Shown here one piece after another: positions 5,189 to 7,043 of a stretch of 7,043 nt of DNA. The position numbers and the translations under genes were made by a program. The notes beneath the pieces are model-generated. The model ran no database searches. It saw only the letters and a program-made list of their open reading frames with translations, and was not told the DNA's origin. Positions within the stretch are counted from its first letter, which is position 1, and every line of letters starts with the position of its first letter. The DNA is from an uncultured Eubacteriales bacterium (GTDB lineage Bacteria; Bacillota; Clostridia; Oscillospirales; Acutalibacteraceae), in the NCBI GenBank assembly GCA_900320925.1, contig ONUD01000035.1:1-7043 (forward strand), given 5' to 3'.

Positions 5189-7043
5189 GAAGAGCCACCC
5201 CGTGCCGTCTTTGGGAACACCAGAAAAGACGGCGGTCTGGAAGTCATGAAAACAGTGGAAAATAAGGATGAATTTACCCCCGACCAGAGCTTTGCCTTTA
5301 CCTTGGAACTGAATGGTATGCCTGCTGACGGCAGACGCTACCAGATCATAGATGTAGAAGGCAATGTATTGGACGGAGGCGGGCAGAATGACTACCGCTT
5401 GACGGGGGCGGATGGAACCTTCTATCTGAAAGACGGTCAGATCGCCAGATTCCCCTTTTTAGAGAGGGGGCTGATTTATCAGGTGAGCGAGTTTCCTGCC
5501 GATAAGTTCCGTCAGACCGAACCGCCCGAACTGACAGGCTATACGGGTACCTATGACGGTACAGGGGTACGTCTTTCCTTTGTGAACGAGTACCATCCGC
5601 AGTCGGATACCGATTCCCTGACTGTCAAGAAGCGTGTTTCCGTGCCGACAGGGTACAGCTATGACAGTACGATGCCCTTTCAATTCAGGCTGACCGTGCG
5701 TGGTCAGCCGTATGCCGAACAAGCCTATATCATCAGCGATGCACAGGGAAACTTTCGTGAAGAGCAGACTGATGAGGACGGGATGTTTTACCTGCGGGCA
5801 GATGAACAGGCACTCTTTGAAAACAATGAACCGTTTTTCTATCTGGTGGAGGAGATTCTTTCGGACGGGCAGAGGGAAAACGGTTGGCGGGTCATCGGAG
5901 ATCCTTTTTTTGCCAATACCACCACCGACAACAACCGTGTGACCTTTGTCAATACCAATGCCTCTCTTGTTGTTCAGAAAGTCATGGAGGACGGCAGTGA
6001 TACAGAAGACAGTTTTGTGTTCCATCTCACGGATATTTATGAAAGAGGTGTGCAGGCAAAGTACTATCTGTATGATATACACGGCCATCTGCTGGATGAT
6101 CGCCTGCATACAACCAGCGTGGATGAAGAAGATGTCTCCGAGGACGGGGAGTTTACCCTCAAAGCCAATCAGGCAGCCTACTTTGTCGGTCTGGAGCAGG
6201 GACGCAAATACAACGTGTATGAGGAATTTATGGCAGGCTATGTTCAGAGGGTGCCGGCCACCAGTACCGGCTATGATGTGGAAATCAAGCCCCGTGCGGA
6301 AATCCTGACGTTTAAAAATGACAGGCAAAGCCTGAAAGGTGTCCTCAAAGTCAACAAGCACGTTACCGATCTTGTCCCCTCTGAAACGGCACCGACCGAC
6401 CAACGATTTACGTTTCGCCTGCTCCGTCTGGAGGGGGAATCGGACTGGGTACCTGTGGAGGGTGCCAGCTATACTGTCAACGAGGGTGTCGATACCCTGA
6501 CACGCTCCACGGATGAGGGAGGCAAATTCTTTATCAAAAAGAACGAAACAGCCGTGTTCCGATACCTTACCAAGCAGCGTCAGTACAAGGTGGTCGAAGA
6601 AGTGCTTGCTTCCTCCGAGTACAAGGATCATACCAATGGAGGACTGACAGGAGAACTGACGAGTGAGAATTATCTGAACTTCATTTATGAAAATCTCTAC
6701 CGCCCCGAAATGACGGACATCGTTCTGACAAAGGTGGATGAAAATAGTAGGAATCCCCTTGCGGGAGCAAGATTTACCGTCTACACCAATGCGGAAATGA
6801 CAAAGGTGCTTGCCGAAAGTGAGGACAGCGACCAAAATGGGAAGATTTATTTCTATAACCTTAAGGAGGGTACTTACTATCTGAAAGAAACCAAAGCACC
6901 ACTCTATTATGATCTGGACCATACCGTCATAAAGCTGAGGGTGTTCCGTGATGAGGAAAGCGGTCGGCTGGATGTCGCCTATACCGTGGGTGACGGAGAG
7001 GAAGTCTCTGCTGTACACAGGGAAGAACTGTCTGACAATCTCG
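5120..7043 (+). CDS. Secreted multi-module pilin/adhesin stalk protein with four isopeptide modules and a SpaA domain (3' partial)
   Basis: 641 codons are visible and the frame is open at the right edge. The ATG at 5120 has an ideal ribosome binding site. The N-terminus is a signal peptide: MKKW, a hydrophobic core at residues 5-18, and likely cleavage after VLA (residue 23). Four modules follow, with Lys/Glu/Asn triads K44/E124/N156, K171/E245/N278, K287/E368/N400 and K413/E493/N525. All are 107-113 residues from Lys to Asn, more uniform than in the upstream protein. At about 534 a canonical SpaA-type module begins (LTKVDENSRNPLAGARFTVY, with K538), carrying YYLKETKAP with E590; its partner Asn would lie past the edge. 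No Cys occurs in the visible part. The family forms covalently stabilised cell-wall stalks or pilus subunits. An LPXTG-type anchor would be expected downstream but cannot be seen. Shared modules and tight spacing indicate it works with the upstream protein. Confidence 0.9.
   Translation, partial: MKKWLSMILLGVLLFLLAPTVLAEEPPRAVFGNTRKDGGLEVMKTVENKDEFTPDQSFAFTLELNGMPADGRRYQIIDVEGNVLDGGGQNDYRLTGADGTFYLKDGQIARFPFLERGLIYQVSEFPADKFRQTEPPELTGYTGTYDGTGVRLSFVNEYHPQSDTDSLTVKKRVSVPTGYSYDSTMPFQFRLTVRGQPYAEQAYIISDAQGNFREEQTDEDGMFYLRADEQALFENNEPFFYLVEEILSDGQRENGWRVIGDPFFANTTTDNNRVTFVNTNASLVVQKVMEDGSDTEDSFVFHLTDIYERGVQAKYYLYDIHGHLLDDRLHTTSVDEEDVSEDGEFTLKANQAAYFVGLEQGRKYNVYEEFMAGYVQRVPATSTGYDVEIKPRAEILTFKNDRQSLKGVLKVNKHVTDLVPSETAPTDQRFTFRLLRLEGESDWVPVEGASYTVNEGVDTLTRSTDEGGKFFIKKNETAVFRYLTKQRQYKVVEEVLASSEYKDHTNGGLTGELTSENYLNFIYENLYRPEMTDIVLTKVDENSRNPLAGARFTVYTNAEMTKVLAESEDSDQNGKIYFYNLKEGTYYLKETKAPLYYDLDHTVIKLRVFRDEESGRLDVAYTVGDGEEVSAVHREELSDNL
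5249..6694 (+). repeat. Four tandem Cna-B/DUF7601-like modules in the second protein
   Basis: The modules span residues 44-156, 171-278, 287-400 and 413-525, Lys to Asn. Each contains the pre-glutamate motif (DGTFYLKDGQIARF, DGMFYLRADEQALF, DGEFTLKANQAAYF, GGKFFIKKNETAVF). The glutamate-to-Asn distance is 32 or 33 residues in all four, which suggests a uniform fold and selection for the same internal bond geometry. Confidence 0.85.
6719..7043 (+). other. SpaA-type prealbumin-like module (partial)
   Basis: From residue 534 the sequence switches to the classical SpaA/Cna-B consensus: K-V-D-x-x-S-x-x-P-L-A-G-A-x-F-x-V-Y, then NGKIYFYNLKEGTYYLKETKAP. K538 and E590 fit the isopeptide Lys and catalytic Glu. 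The closing strand is beyond the window. In pilins such a module often sits close to the C-terminal anchor, which hints that the gene may end not far downstream. Confidence 0.85.

Noticed and set aside
5459..7018. Minus-strand open frame of 519 codons opposite the second gene
   Set aside because: It is in exact codon register with the sense gene, so it stays open simply because that gene avoids TTA, CTA and TCA codons here. The sense frame has a signal peptide, ribosome binding site and clear domains; the antisense product has no recognisable motif.

Overview
The window holds two large genes on the + strand, transcribed in the same direction and 19 bases apart. Both are cut by the window edges. 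They encode big extracellular proteins built from serial beta-sandwich modules of the kind found in Gram-positive pili and MSCRAMM-like adhesins. A strong AAGGAGG ribosome binding site, roughly balanced base composition, the Gram-positive type signal peptide on the second protein, and the mix of isopeptide modules with BspA-type leucine-rich repeats all suggest a gut-type Firmicute (Clostridia/Lachnospiraceae or Erysipelotrichia). That assignment is inference; no marker gene is present.

Region by region: positions 1-5100 are the 3' 1,699 codons of a giant surface protein whose start lies upstream. The order is a module tail (residues 1 to about 115), seven Cna-B/DUF7601-like modules (about 130-1135), one Ig-like or linker beta domain (about 1141-1233), and a BspA/LRR_5-type leucine-rich repeat domain (about 1291-1690). 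It stops abruptly after the LRRs, with no LPXTG motif and no membrane anchor. Positions 5101-5119 are a short spacer with a ribosome binding site. Positions 5120-7043 are the first 641 codons of a second exported protein: a signal peptide, four uniform modules of the same family, then a canonical SpaA-type prealbumin-like module, running off the right edge.

All eleven large modules show the same signature: a Lys in the first strand, a Y-x-(V/I/L)-x-E glutamate in the middle, an Asn (Asp in one case) in the last strand, then the next Lys 9-15 residues on. This is the layout expected for self-formed Lys-Asn isopeptide bonds. The likely picture is a co-transcribed pair: a long stalk with an LRR binding head, and a companion pilin/stalk protein whose anchor would lie downstream. 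No sortase, mobile element, RNA gene or CRISPR array is visible. The long minus-strand open frames are codon-register shadows of these two genes.
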